DNA of 64,000 nucleotides from Prevotella sp. (GCA_023662865.1 JAMPIK010000008.1:1-64000); one strand, 5' to 3'; counted from the first letter of the stretch, positions 15,744 through 24,767 are shown. Made by a program: numbers and translations. The notes: generated by a model from the sequence alone, not told the origin.

Positions 15744-16156
15744 GGGATTGAAATTTTGCGTGCGCCGCCGGGGAGTTCTTCCATATATATATGTATGGTG
15801 TTGTCGGGGAGAATGTCGGGGGTGTTTTCCGGCCATTCAATCATGCACCAGTTGCCGGAGTTGAGGTAGTCCGGAGCCCCGATGTCAAAAGCTTGCTCGG
15901 CGGAGTCAAGGCGGTACATATCGAAGTGGTAAATGTCGCCTTGTGTGCCGGAGTAGTGGTTAATAATTGCGAATGTGGGGGAGTTGACTTGGTCGGGGTC
16001 AACACCGAGTTGCTCGGTGAGGCAGGCTATGAGGGTTGTCTTTCCGGCACCCATGGGAGCGTGGAATGCGAGAACCTGCGGGCCGGAAGGCAGGGCATTG
16101 AGTATATCGACAGCTGCTTGTGGCAGTTGGTTTATGTCGGTGACTGTTATATCCAT
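15740..16156 (-). CDS. tsaE: tRNA threonylcarbamoyladenosine biosynthesis ATPase TsaE
   Basis: A 138-residue P-loop protein that stimulates the TsaB/TsaD complex in t6A formation at tRNA position 37. The Walker A loop FHAPMGAGKTTLI is at about residues 31-42, with the family segments VNSPTFAIINHYSG and YHFDMYRL, and the WPE motif in CMIEWPENTPD. Length is normal. A TAACTTTG -7 box lies only 4 nt before its ATG, so the transcript may be leaderless. It is the first gene of a tsaE-birA operon. Confidence 0.93.
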   Translation of the reverse strand: MDITVTDINQLPQAAVDILNALPSGPQVLAFHAPMGAGKTTLIACLTEQLGVDPDQVNSPTFAIINHYSGTQGDIYHFDMYRLDSAEQAFDIGAPDYLNSGNWCMIEWPENTPDILPDNTIHIYMEELPGGARKISIP

Positions 16157-16160
16157 GCTG

Positions 16161-16168
16161 CAAAGTTA
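16161..16168 (-). promoter_or_regulatory. -7 box of tsaE-birA, leaderless arrangement
   Basis: TAACTTTG on the minus strand, followed by CAGC and the ATG. A TTG lies at 16192-16194 (minus strand), 23 bp upstream, slightly longer than the usual 19-21 bp spacing. Confidence 0.55.
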
Positions 16169-16277
16169 GTGTTTTTTTTTGAGAGAGGGCGCAATGTTGT
16201 CGCTGCCGGAGAGCTATTTAGTTGATTATAAGCACGCAAACCTGTCGGCTTGTGGTAAAAAATGTTGTTTATTTTTT

Positions 16278-16299
16278 GGGGCGCGATGTATCGCGCCCC
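16278..16299. repeat. Extragenic palindrome (REP-like)
   Basis: GGGGCGCGAT, centre GT, ATCGCGCCCC: a 10-bp stem in the gap between an orphan gene and tsaE. It is identical over 22 nt to the unit at 17624-17645. Confidence 0.8.
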
Positions 16300-16325
16300 T
16301 ACGTGGGTTAATGTTGTCTTTGGGG

Positions 16326-16778
16326 TCAGAGTGCGTTCAAAAGGTCGAGTGCTTTGAAGTAGCAGTCGGTGCAAGTGAGCCATTGCTGTACCGAGCCTTG
16401 GGTCGTGTATCCCCGGCCTTCGTTGGGAATGCCGATGGTGCGAGTAGCTTGGTCTTCGGTGAGAGTTACGGCACAGGGTTTTGTTTGTACTCCTCTTTTG
16501 TAGTAGTTTTCAACGCCGATTGGTGCGCCCGGACCAATCAAGTAGAGTGTTTCGTCTACGCGATACATGCCGTGAATTGTCCAGGCATCTGATTTGCCAT
16601 CGGAGTTTGTAACTGTTACTTCCGGGGGGAAGTGGAAGCCGCATTGTTCATTATCCCAAAGGATAGCACCGATGTCGCGAGCTTTCATGTCGAGCAGGAG
16701 GTCTTCCTTGGCTTGCTCAAAGAGAGCTTTTGCTTCTATTTCGTTGCGAGTGGCTGAGTTATTGACTGTTGTTTCCAT
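16326..16778 (-). CDS. Conserved-looking hypothetical protein
   Basis: A 150-residue soluble protein that I do not recognise. The N-terminus is a charged helix (ATRNEIEAKALFEQAKEDLLLDM), followed by strands around LWDNEQCGFHFPPEVTV, TIHGMYRVDETLYLIG and KPCAVTLTEDQATRTIGIP. Its C-terminus has a close Cys pair, LTCTDCYFKALDLL. There is no signal peptide or membrane segment. It has its own 5' region and is separated from tsaE by a REP-type palindrome. The start METTVNNS resembles that of the capsid protein (METNNN), which is too little to claim a phage origin. Confidence 0.6.
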   Translation of the reverse strand: METTVNNSATRNEIEAKALFEQAKEDLLLDMKARDIGAILWDNEQCGFHFPPEVTVTNSDGKSDAWTIHGMYRVDETLYLIGPGAPIGVENYYKRGVQTKPCAVTLTEDQATRTIGIPNEGRGYTTQGSVQQWLTCTDCYFKALDLLNAL

Positions 16779-16873
16779 AGTAGTTTAGTTTTAAGTAATA
16801 ACCCGTCAGGGGCGAAAAAAGTTGAGGAAATAAGTGTGTGAGAATGTGAAAAAATAAAAAAGTTTGAAAAAAT

Positions 16874-16904
16874 TTTGTCAGTTTAAAAAATAGCACTAAC
16901 TTTG
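16874..16904 (+). promoter_or_regulatory. Promoter of the tRNA-Glu/rpsT/tRNA-Glu unit
   Basis: TTTG at 16874-16877, a 19-bp spacer and TAACTTTG at 16897-16904. The first tRNA begins 45 nt downstream. Confidence 0.75.
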
Positions 16905-16948
16905 CGCCTGCAAAATGCACCCAAAAGAGGAGCAGTTGCATGAACGAT

Positions 16949-17023
16949 GGCCCATTCGTCTATCGGTTAGGACGAGAGATTTTCATTCTCTAAAGAGCAG
17001 TTCGACTCTGCTATGGGCTACCA
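16949..17023 (+). tRNA. tRNA-Glu (UUC), copy 1
   Basis: The acceptor GGCCCAT pairs with ATGGGCT (first pair G-U). The anticodon stem AGAGA/TCTCT holds the loop TTTTCAT with anticodon TTC, and the T arm AGCAG-TTCGACT-CTGCT is complete. The bases after the discriminator read CCA, possibly by chance, since copy 2 has CCT. It lies 37 nt upstream of rpsT. Confidence 0.95.
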
Positions 17024-17060
17024 ATATTAATAACTTCAAAAAGAAAGTAATCACACAAAG

Positions 17061-17312
17061 ATGGCAAATCATAAATCATCTGAGAAGCGAATCCGTCAGA
17101 CTGAGAAAAGAAGACTTGAGAACCGCTATTGGGCCAAGACTTCACGCACTATGGTGCGTCGCATCAGAAAAATGACAGACAAAGCTGAGGCTCAGGCTGC
17201 ACTTCCGAAAGTAGAACAGCTTCTTGACCGTCTAGGACGTAAGAATATCATTTCGAAGAATAAGGCACGCAATTTAAAGAGCAAGCTTGCAAAGCACGTA
17301 AACGCGCTTTAA
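17061..17312 (+). CDS. rpsT: 30S ribosomal protein bS20
   Basis: An 83-residue basic helical protein, [21 protein letters not shown] at the start and [16 protein letters not shown] at the end, which is the full-length bS20 pattern. It binds 16S rRNA early in 30S assembly. It is flanked by two identical tRNA-Glu genes and shares their promoter at 16874-16904, so the primary transcript should be tRNA-mRNA-tRNA and need processing to release the tRNAs. Confidence 0.96.
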   Translation: MANHKSSEKRIRQTEKRRLENRYWAKTSRTMVRRIRKMTDKAEAQAALPKVEQLLDRLGRKNIISKNKARNLKSKLAKHVNAL

Positions 17313-17358
17313 ATTAAGGAATTACGCGTTAGCCTATGAGGGTTGCGCGCATTATGAT

Positions 17359-17432
17359 GGCCCATTCGTCTATCGGTTAGGACGAGAGATTTTCATTCTC
17401 TAAAGAGCAGTTCGACTCTGCTATGGGCTACC
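17359..17432 (+). tRNA. tRNA-Glu (UUC), copy 2
   Basis: Identical to copy 1 through the acceptor stem; the downstream bases are CCT, so the final A must be added enzymatically. It lies 46 nt after the rpsT stop. A weak hairpin followed by CCTTTTTTT (to about 17467) could end the transcript. Confidence 0.95.
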
Positions 17433-17623
17433 TTGAAAGGGATTTCCCGGTTGGGGAGTCCTTTTTTTGTTTTTTCGGGGGGAGTGCTACTCGTAAGGAC
17501 TCGTGTGGTTGTTGCCGGGACATCGTCCCTTCGGGACTTAGCTGTGTGAGTGTCGGGTGGCCGTAATTCGCGTCCGGTGGTAGCATTATTGCGTCCCTTC
17601 GGGGTGGTGGCGGTTGTTGTTGG

Positions 17624-17645
17624 GGGGCGCGATGTATCGCGCCCC
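17624..17645. repeat. Extragenic palindrome (REP-like)
   Basis: GGGGCGCGATGTATCGCGCC followed by CC; the same 22 nt as at 16278-16299. It lies in the intergenic region after the second tRNA-Glu. Confidence 0.8.
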
Positions 17646-17781
17646 TACAGGGTTGTGTTGTGGGGGTGAACCGGGGGTAATCCACTACAGACGTTATCAT
17701 GGTGCGTCCCTACAAATCAATAACTTGGTGTAGATGGGTTGTTATTACGTTTGCTCGGGTATTTGTTAAAAAGGTTTAAAA

Positions 17782-17814
17782 TTTGGGTGAGGTTTGGGTA
17801 ATTTGTTAATTTTG
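17782..17814 (+). promoter_or_regulatory. Probable nadB promoter
   Basis: TTTG at 17782-17785, a 21-bp spacer and TAATTTTG at 17807-17814. It implies a roughly 275-nt leader containing the twin-hairpin repeat. Confidence 0.55.
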
Positions 17815-17888
17815 CAGGTTAAATATAGTAAGGGGTTTAATAGACTCATGTTTCGTGATGTTCTATTTAAATTGGGGAATTCCAGTAG

Positions 17889-17990
17889 ATAGGTGTCTTT
17901 CAGACACTTTTACTGACCATTCTCTTACCCGAACACCCACGGCTGCGCCGCTTGTGTTTGGGGCTATGGATAATCGGTGTGCTTTTGGAT
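17889..17990. repeat. Twin-hairpin extragenic repeat, copy B (degenerate)
   Basis: GTGTCT-TTC-AGACAC at 17893-17907 is the first hairpin. The segment 17960-17984 matches 7318-7342 of copy A at about 22 of 25 bases, but the second hairpin has lost its 3' arm (CTTTTGGATAC). The spacing between the two conserved parts is about 30 nt longer than in copy A. Confidence 0.6.
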
Positions 17991-18095
17991 ACTATCGGTT
18001 AACTGACTCTTTTACAGATATTTTAACAAGCTATTGAATAGGGCTCATGTTGGACTCTTTAATAGGCTTTATTATAGACATTTTATAGACTCTTT

Positions 18096-19664
18096 ATGGT
18101 ACGAGAATATGATTATCTTGTGATAGGGTCCGGGATTGCGGGTATGAGTTTTGCACTCAAGGTAGCCGGGCCGGGTGTTCGTGTTGCGCTCGTGTGTAAG
18201 ACTGAGCTTGAGGAGGCTAATACTTTTCTTGCTCAGGGGGGCGTTGCATCGGTCACTAATCTTGCGGTGGATAATTTTGAGAAGCATATCGAGGATACGA
18301 TGGTTGCCGGCGATTGGCTTTCGGACCGCGAGGCCGTGGAGATGGTTGTGAAAGGAGCACCGGAGCAGATTAAGTTTCTGATAGACCATGGTGTGAATTT
18401 CGACAAGCGTGAGGACGGCGCTTTTGACCTTCACCGCGAGGGAGGCCATTCCGAGTTCAGGATATTGCATCATGCCGACAACACCGGGGCGGAGATACAG
18501 ACATCGCTTGTAGATGAGGTAAAGAATAATCCGCATATAGATGTATATGAAAATCATCTTGCAGTGGAGATAATCACTCAGCATCATTTGGGTAAGATTG
18601 TGACTCGCCGCAGTCCGGACATTACCTGCTATGGGGCGTATATCCTTGATGAGTCAACCGGAGAGGTAGATACCTTCCTTGCAAGAGTGACGCTTATGGC
18701 TACCGGCGGAGTGGGGGCGGTGTATACTACCACCACTAATCCTTTGATAGCCACGGGCGATGGCATTGCGATGGTGTATCGTGCCAAGGGAACTGTTGAA
18801 GATATGGAGTTTATCCAGTTTCACCCGACGGCCTTATATCACCCCGGCGACCGTCCGTCATTCTTGATTACCGAGGCTATGCGCGGCTATGGGGCAGTGC
18901 TCCGCGACATCAACGGCAATGAGTTCATGCAGAAATATGACGAGCGGTTGTCGCTTGCGCCGCGCGACATTGTGGCGCGAGCTATTGACTCCGAGATGAA
19001 AGCTGCCGGGAGCGACCATGTGTATCTGGATGTGACGCATAAAGATGCCGAAGAGACGAAGAAGCATTTCCCGAACATATATGAGAAATGCTTGTCCTTG
19101 GGGATTGATATAACCAAGGATTATATTCCGGTAGCCCCGGCGGCGCATTATCTGTGCGGCGGTATCAAGGTAGACAAGCATGGAGAGAGTACCATCAAGA
19201 GGTTGTATGCCGTAGGGGAGTGCAGCTGTACGGGCCTTCACGGCGGCAACCGTTTGGCATCAAACTCACTGATAGAGGCAGTAGTGTATGCCGATGCGGC
19301 GGCGCGTCACGCTTCCGAGCATATCGGGGATTACGAGATACGACAAGATGTGCCTCAATGGAATGATGAAGGCACGGCGCACCCTGAAGAGATGGTGCTC
19401 ATAACCCAGAGTATGAAAGAGGTGAACCAGATAATGGGTTATTATGTTGGAATAGTGCGGAGTGACTTGCGCCTGGCAAGGGCGTGGAGCCGACTTGATA
19501 TACTCAATCAGGAGACCGAACGGCTGTTTAAGGTGAGCAAGCCGAGCCGGGAGCTTTGCGAGCTGCGGAATATGATAAACGTAGCGTATCTGATAATGCG
19601 TCAGGCAATGGCGCGGAAAGAGAGTCGCGGGCTTCATTTTACAGTGGATTATCCGCATAAATGA
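18096..19664 (+). CDS. nadB: L-aspartate oxidase
   Basis: A 522-residue flavoenzyme that oxidises L-aspartate to iminoaspartate, the first step of de novo NAD synthesis. It carries the FAD-binding YLVIGSGIAGMSFALK (residues 6-21), the NTFLAQGGVA loop, the fumarate-reductase-family EFIQFHPTALYHPG segment, HYLCGGIKVD, and the second FAD motif GECSCTGLHGGNRLASNSLIEAVVY. The C-terminal helical domain is complete, so length is normal. nadA and nadC are not in this window. The next gene, an S41 protease, begins 7 nt after its stop, suggesting co-transcription. Confidence 0.95.
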   Translation: MVREYDYLVIGSGIAGMSFALKVAGPGVRVALVCKTELEEANTFLAQGGVASVTNLAVDNFEKHIEDTMVAGDWLSDREAVEMVVKGAPEQIKFLIDHGVNFDKREDGAFDLHREGGHSEFRILHHADNTGAEIQTSLVDEVKNNPHIDVYENHLAVEIITQHHLGKIVTRRSPDITCYGAYILDESTGEVDTFLARVTLMATGGVGAVYTTTTNPLIATGDGIAMVYRAKGTVEDMEFIQFHPTALYHPGDRPSFLITEAMRGYGAVLRDINGNEFMQKYDERLSLAPRDIVARAIDSEMKAAGSDHVYLDVTHKDAEETKKHFPNIYEKCLSLGIDITKDYIPVAPAAHYLCGGIKVDKHGESTIKRLYAVGECSCTGLHGGNRLASNSLIEAVVYADAAARHASEHIGDYEIRQDVPQWNDEGTAHPEEMVLITQSMKEVNQIMGYYVGIVRSDLRLARAWSRLDILNQETERLFKVSKPSRELCELRNMINVAYLIMRQAMARKESRGLHFTVDYPHK

Positions 19665-19671
19665 TAATACT

Positions 19672-21360
19672 ATGAAGATAAGAAATATAAAGGCGTGTGT
19701 GTTTGTGGCTGCCGGGTTGTTGCTCGGGGGGCAGATGCTTGTCGGCGCAGGGAAGAAGAGTCATGAGTCGGAGCTTTATCGGCAGTTGAATACATTCAAC
19801 AGCATAGTGCGCGAGTTGGAGAATAATTATGTGGACTCCATACCGGCTGAGCGCGTTATGAACCGCGCCATACGGAGTATGTTGTCAGAGATAGACCCGT
19901 ATACCGAGTTTTTTACGGCCGAAGATGTCAAAGCCTTTCGAACAGAAACCACGGGCGAGTATGCCGGAATCGGGTCATATATAATGCAGAGAGACAGCAT
20001 GGTATACTTCTCCGGCCCGTATGAAGGAAGCCCGGCGGCACTTGCCGGGTTGAAGAGTGGCGACCGAATAATGCGCATAGATACCGCCGATGTGAGCAAA
20101 AGCACATCGGAGAGGGTGAGCAAGCTGCTGCGAGGCAATCCCGACACCCAGGTAAGGGTAAGAATTTCAAGGCCGTATGCCGGGCCGGATTCCATACTTG
20201 ATTTTACCATAACAAGGAAGAAACTGCAATTGCCCTCCGTACCGTATTACGGAGTGGAGCGTGGGAATGTGGGGTATATCAAGTTGAACTCCTTTATGGA
20301 GACCAGTGCCGATGAGGTAAAAAAAGCACTTGAAGAATTTAAGGGCAACCCGGCAGTGAAAGGGGTTGTGCTTGACCTTCGCGGGAACGGAGGAGGGCTG
20401 GTGCAGAGTGCGGTAGAGATAGCCGGGTTCTTCTTGCCGAAAGGAACCGAAATCCTTCGCACCAAAGGGAAGAACGCGTCAGAGACGCGCATATACCGCA
20501 CTACGCATAAACCGATAATGGAAGATATGCCGCTTGCGGTGTTGATAGACGGTGGGTCTGCGTCCGCCTCCGAAATAGTAGCCGGAGCCATGCAAGACCT
20601 TGATCGCGGGGTGCTGATAGGGTCGCGTTCGTTCGGTAAAGGGCTGGTGCAAGGCACACGCCAATTGCCGTATAATCAAATGATTAAGATAACCACCGCG
20701 AAATATTACATGCCCTCCGGACGCCTTATTCAGGCACTTGACTACTCACGGCGCAACGCCGACGGCACAGTAGCCCACACGCCCGACTCTCTGTGCAACA
20801 CCTATAAGACGAAGAACGGGCGCGAAGTGAAAGACGGGGGAGGCCTGAAGCCAGAAGTAGAGATAGATTGGGGGAACGTGTCGCTGCTGACCTTCAACCT
20901 TGTACGCGATAATTGGATATTCGATTACGCCACGAAATTCGCAGCCGCCAATCCGAGTATACCCTCGCCGCGAGAGTTTGAGATTACCGACTCCATATAC
21001 GCTGACTTCAAAGCGGGCATAGACCCGGCGAAACTTAAATATGACAAGGTATGCGACGGGATGCTTGACGAGCTTGAGAAGGTGGCCGAGCGCGAAGGAT
21101 ATATGAACGACTCCACGAAAGCCGAGTTTGGAGTGATACGCAAGTTGCTGACACATAACCTTGATGAAGACCTTGACGCCAAACGCAAGGATATTTCCGA
21201 GTATTTGGGGCAGGAGATTGTCAGCCGGTATTATTACAACCGGGGTGAGAGCATATATACAGTGAAAGATGATGAGGCGCTTGACAAGGCCGCCGAGCTG
21301 CTGTCCGACCCCAAGGCACTGAAAGACCTCGGTATTGTTGTGACAGAGCGGAAAGAATGA
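19672..21360 (+). CDS. S41 C-terminal processing peptidase (CtpA-like)
   Basis: A 562-residue exported serine protease. An N-terminal hydrophobic segment (ACVFVAAGLLLGGQMLVGAG) serves as signal or anchor. A PDZ domain follows at about 80-170 (GIGSYIMQRD, AGLKSGDRIMRIDTADV), and the S41 core includes GVVLDLRGNGGGLVQSAV and the catalytic GGSASASEIV (about 294-303) with Lys323 in SFGKGLVQG. The C-terminal 150 residues are helical and highly charged, as in Bacteroidales CtpA-like proteases. It probably trims periplasmic or outer-membrane proteins near their C-termini. It sits between nadB and mfd with short gaps (7 and 35 nt). Confidence 0.93.
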   Translation: MKIRNIKACVFVAAGLLLGGQMLVGAGKKSHESELYRQLNTFNSIVRELENNYVDSIPAERVMNRAIRSMLSEIDPYTEFFTAEDVKAFRTETTGEYAGIGSYIMQRDSMVYFSGPYEGSPAALAGLKSGDRIMRIDTADVSKSTSERVSKLLRGNPDTQVRVRISRPYAGPDSILDFTITRKKLQLPSVPYYGVERGNVGYIKLNSFMETSADEVKKALEEFKGNPAVKGVVLDLRGNGGGLVQSAVEIAGFFLPKGTEILRTKGKNASETRIYRTTHKPIMEDMPLAVLIDGGSASASEIVAGAMQDLDRGVLIGSRSFGKGLVQGTRQLPYNQMIKITTAKYYMPSGRLIQALDYSRRNADGTVAHTPDSLCNTYKTKNGREVKDGGGLKPEVEIDWGNVSLLTFNLVRDNWIFDYATKFAAANPSIPSPREFEITDSIYADFKAGIDPAKLKYDKVCDGMLDELEKVAEREGYMNDSTKAEFGVIRKLLTHNLDEDLDAKRKDISEYLGQEIVSRYYYNRGESIYTVKDDEALDKAAELLSDPKALKDLGIVVTERKE

Positions 21361-21395
21361 GAATAGGAGCATAAGATAAGAAGGAGGTTATAAAG

Positions 21396-24300
21396 TTGGA
21401 AATAAGGGAATTATGTTCGCTTTTTCTTACCGGGGCACGGCGAGAAGCACTTGAAAGCCTGCTGAAGGATAAGAAAGTGCGGGGCATGGTGTTGAGCGGA
21501 CTTCCGGCATCGGCTCCGGCATTGCTGTTGGCCTCGGTAAAACCCTTCAAAGGGCCGGCATTGGTGGTTGCAGACGACCCCGAGAGTGCCGGGTATCTAT
21601 ACAATGACCTTGTCCAAATATTGGGGCAAGAGGCAGTGCAGATACTCCCTTCCGGGTATAAGCGCGACATAAAATACGGCCAACCCGACCCTCCGGCGCA
21701 GATATTGCGTACCGAAGCGATAGCCGCCTGCGGAGTGAAAGGGACACGGTATATAGTGAGCTGTCCGGAAGGACTTGCCGAAATGGTACCATCGCCCGGA
21801 CAGCTTGAAGCCGCGTCCGTCACCTTTACCAAAGGGGCAACCATGCTGATGAGTGAGGCCACGGACAAACTATTGGCGTTGGGTTTCAATAAAGTGGACT
21901 ACGTTTATGAGCCGGGACAATTTGCCCGAAGAGGGTCCATACTCGACATATTCTCCTATTCACACGAACTGCCTTACCGTGTGGACTTTTTTGATGACGA
22001 GATAGACTCCGTGCGCACCTTTGACGTTGAGACACAGCTCAGTAGGGAACAAGTGAACTCGATAGCGGTAGTCGGCGCGTTGGAAAAAGGAGGAGCAGAA
22101 GGAAAAGCCTCAATATTGGCATATTTAGACAAGAATGTACCGGTGTTTTGCAGCTCGCGGCAATTCTTGCTTGAGCGGATGCACGCCATAGCCGAAGGGG
22201 GAATTTCGCAAGCCGTGCTTGAAAGCGGCGAAGGGGATGCGGAAGCGATGGAAGCCGTTATAGACCCGGACAAATTCGAGGCGGAACTTGATGAGCGGTG
22301 CATGGTGCTGTTCGGAGTAAACCCGAGTGCGCCGGAGAGTGCGCCGAGGCTTGACTTCGGGTGTTCGCCGCAAGCCCTTTATCATAAGAACTTTGACCTT
22401 ATCAGCGAGTCTTTCAAACGTTTAATCGGCGAGGGGTACAAGCTGTACATACTTTCCGACTCCCCGGCGCAGTGCGACAGATTGAAAGCAATCTTCTCCG
22501 AAAGGGGCGATGATATACCCTTCACGCCGGTGCTTCGCACATTGCATGAAGGGTTTACCGACCCGCAAGCCAAGGCCTGCTTCTTCACCGACCACCAGAT
22601 ATTCGACCGCTTCCATAAATACAACCTGCGGAGCGAGCGGGCGCGAGGGGGCAAATTGGCCATGTCCCTCAAAGAGTTAGGGCAGATTGAGGTGGGCGAT
22701 TACATAGTGCATATAGACCACGGAGTAGGGCGTTTCGGCGGTTTGGTGAAGACTGATGTGGCCGGCAAGCCACAAGAAATGATTAAGCTGATTTATGCCG
22801 GGGACGACATTATTTTCTGCTCAATTCACGCCCTGCACAAACTGTCCAAATACCGAGGCAAGGAAGGTATTCCACCGAAAATAAACAAATTGGGCACCGG
22901 AGCGTGGAATAAGATAAAAGAGCGTACCAAGTCGAAGATGAAGGATATAGCTCGCGACTTGATACGCCTGTATGCCGCGCGGCGCGACCAAAAAGGGTTT
23001 GCATACTCCCCCGACTCCTACCTGCAGCACGAACTGGAGGCATCGTTCATATACGAAGACACTCCCGACCAGCTCACCGCCACCGCCGCCGTGAAAGCCG
23101 ACATGGAGAGCAGCCGCCCCATGGACAGGCTGATTTGCGGCGATGTGGGGTTCGGCAAAACCGAGATAGCCATACGCGCCGCCTTTAAGGCCGCCGTAGA
23201 CGGCAAGCAGACAGCAGTGCTTGTGCCCACAACCGTGCTTGCAATGCAGCATTACCATACATTCAGCGACCGACTGCGAGACCTTCCCGTGAGGGTTGAC
23301 TATATCTCCAGAGCGCGTAAACCGAAAGAGGTTAAGCAGATATTGGCCGACCTTGAGGTCGGGAAAATTGACATACTTATAGGCACTCATAAGATTATCG
23401 GCAAAGGAGTAAAATTCAAAGACTTGGGGCTATTGGTGGTAGATGAAGAGCAGAAATTCGGAGTTGCCGTAAAAGAGAAGCTCAAGCAGATGAAGGTGAA
23501 TGTTGACACCCTGACGATGTCGGCCACTCCGATACCGCGTACCCTGCAATTCTCACTGATGGGCGCCAGAGATTTGAGCAATTTGAACACTCCGCCGGCC
23601 AACCGTCAGCCGATACTCACCACCGTATCCGTAATGGACGATGACCTTGTAAAAGAAGCGGTCAGCTTTGAGATAAGCCGCGGCGGGCAGGTGTTTTTTA
23701 TCTGCAACCGTATTGAGCAGCTCGCTACAATGGAGAATATGCTGAGGCGGTTGGTGCCGGGGGTACGCGTGGTGACGGCTCATGGGCAGATGCCACCCGA
23801 AAAGCTTGAAAAAGCAATAGTTGACTTTGCGTCAGGGGATTACGATGTGCTTCTTTCAACCACCATAGTGGAGAGCGGCATTGATATGCCCGGCGTTAAC
23901 ACCATAATAATCAGCGATGCGCAGAACTTCGGCCTCTCCGAGCTTCACCAATTGCGCGGCAGGGTAGGGCGCTCCTCTCGCAAAGCCTTCGCGTACCTGC
24001 TCACACCCCCCGGCAAAGAACTTACCACCGTGGCACGCAGACGTTTACAAGCTATTGAGTCATTCTCCGATTTGGGGAGTGGCATACATATCGCCATGCA
24101 AGACCTAGACATACGCGGCGCCGGGAATTTACTCGGAGCAGAGCAAAGCGGGTTTATCGCCGACTTGGGATATGAGACTTACCAGAAGATACTTAAAGAG
24201 TCGGTGATGGAATTGAAGACGGAGGAATTCGGTGACACCTTTACCGATGAAAACGCCGGGAAAGAGGAAGAATTTGTGGCTGACTGCGCTGTGGAGAGCG

Positions 24301-24740
24301 ACCTTGAATTGCGACTGCCACCCGAATATGTGCCGCAAGAAGGGGAGCGAATCGCTCTGTATCAGGAGCTTGACAACATGGAAGGGCAGGAGAGCGTTAA
24401 CGCCTTCCGCGAGCGGCTGATAGACCGCTTCGGCCCGCTGCCCGCCGTCTCCGAAGAGCTTATACGCATCGTGCCGCTGCGCACAGTGGCCAAACAGCTT
24501 GGTATAGAGCGGCTACTGCTCAAACAAGGGAAGATGTATCTCTATTTTACCGGCGATGAGAACAAGGCTTATTATCAAAGCCCCGCCTTCGGCCGAGTTC
24601 TTGCTTATATGCAGCTGCATACGCGCCGGTGCACCCTGCGCGAGAAGGCCGGCAAACGCTCCATGGTGATATCCGGTGTGCCCGATGTGCTGACCGCCCT
24701 CGATACCATTACCGCCGTCAGGGCTCTTCAGCCCGTGTAA
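21396..24740 (+). CDS. mfd: Transcription-repair coupling factor
   Basis: A 1114-residue translocase that removes stalled RNA polymerase and recruits UvrA. The N-terminal UvrB-like modules span about 1-350. The RNA-polymerase-interacting domain begins at GDYIVHIDHGVGRFGG (about 430-500). The motor contains Walker A ICGDVGFGKTE (about 579-589), VVDEEQKFG (about 682), SATPIPRTLQ and STTIVESGIDMPG. A C-terminal regulatory domain with RFGPLPAVSEELI ends the protein. The start is TTG at 21396: a strong Shine-Dalgarno AAGGAGG (21381-21387) lies 8 nt upstream, unusual for this phylum, and no better ATG exists. A clear terminator follows. Confidence 0.95.
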   Translation: MEIRELCSLFLTGARREALESLLKDKKVRGMVLSGLPASAPALLLASVKPFKGPALVVADDPESAGYLYNDLVQILGQEAVQILPSGYKRDIKYGQPDPPAQILRTEAIAACGVKGTRYIVSCPEGLAEMVPSPGQLEAASVTFTKGATMLMSEATDKLLALGFNKVDYVYEPGQFARRGSILDIFSYSHELPYRVDFFDDEIDSVRTFDVETQLSREQVNSIAVVGALEKGGAEGKASILAYLDKNVPVFCSSRQFLLERMHAIAEGGISQAVLESGEGDAEAMEAVIDPDKFEAELDERCMVLFGVNPSAPESAPRLDFGCSPQALYHKNFDLISESFKRLIGEGYKLYILSDSPAQCDRLKAIFSERGDDIPFTPVLRTLHEGFTDPQAKACFFTDHQIFDRFHKYNLRSERARGGKLAMSLKELGQIEVGDYIVHIDHGVGRFGGLVKTDVAGKPQEMIKLIYAGDDIIFCSIHALHKLSKYRGKEGIPPKINKLGTGAWNKIKERTKSKMKDIARDLIRLYAARRDQKGFAYSPDSYLQHELEASFIYEDTPDQLTATAAVKADMESSRPMDRLICGDVGFGKTEIAIRAAFKAAVDGKQTAVLVPTTVLAMQHYHTFSDRLRDLPVRVDYISRARKPKEVKQILADLEVGKIDILIGTHKIIGKGVKFKDLGLLVVDEEQKFGVAVKEKLKQMKVNVDTLTMSATPIPRTLQFSLMGARDLSNLNTPPANRQPILTTVSVMDDDLVKEAVSFEISRGGQVFFICNRIEQLATMENMLRRLVPGVRVVTAHGQMPPEKLEKAIVDFASGDYDVLLSTTIVESGIDMPGVNTIIISDAQNFGLSELHQLRGRVGRSSRKAFAYLLTPPGKELTTVARRRLQAIESFSDLGSGIHIAMQDLDIRGAGNLLGAEQSGFIADLGYETYQKILKESVMELKTEEFGDTFTDENAGKEEEFVADCAVESDLELRLPPEYVPQEGERIALYQELDNMEGQESVNAFRERLIDRFGPLPAVSEELIRIVPLRTVAKQLGIERLLLKQGKMYLYFTGDENKAYYQSPAFGRVLAYMQLHTRRCTLREKAGKRSMVISGVPDVLTALDTITAVRALQPV

Positions 24741-24767
24741 AAAATGCTCTCTCCAAAGAGCATTTTT
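24739..24767 (+). terminator. Intrinsic terminator after mfd
   Basis: The 10-bp stem AAAATGCTCT / AGAGCATTTT with loop CTCCAA begins at the stop codon of mfd and ends in a T run. Confidence 0.85.

Larger units (their letters stand above)
17433..18095 (+). other. Repeat-rich intergenic region and nadB leader
   Basis: About 660 bp without a credible gene. It holds a possible terminator with a T run (about 17434-17467), a GTCCC-TTC-GGGAC hairpin (about 17527-17539), a REP-like palindrome (17624-17645), a promoter at 17782-17814 and a degenerate twin-hairpin repeat (17889-17990). Irregular AT-rich repeats of the TTTAATAGACT/TTTTATAGACT type then run up to the nadB start. The predicted nadB leader is about 275 nt. 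Confidence 0.65.

Noticed and set aside
16949-17432. tRNA-Glu copies as phage or island attachment sites
   Set aside because: The repeat covers the entire tRNA plus a few bases and encloses only rpsT, a core gene. Tandem tRNA duplication explains it better.
17433-18095. CRISPR array in the repeat-rich gap
   Set aside because: Repeats are palindromes and hairpins of unequal spacing; there are no regular direct repeats with unique spacers and no cas genes.
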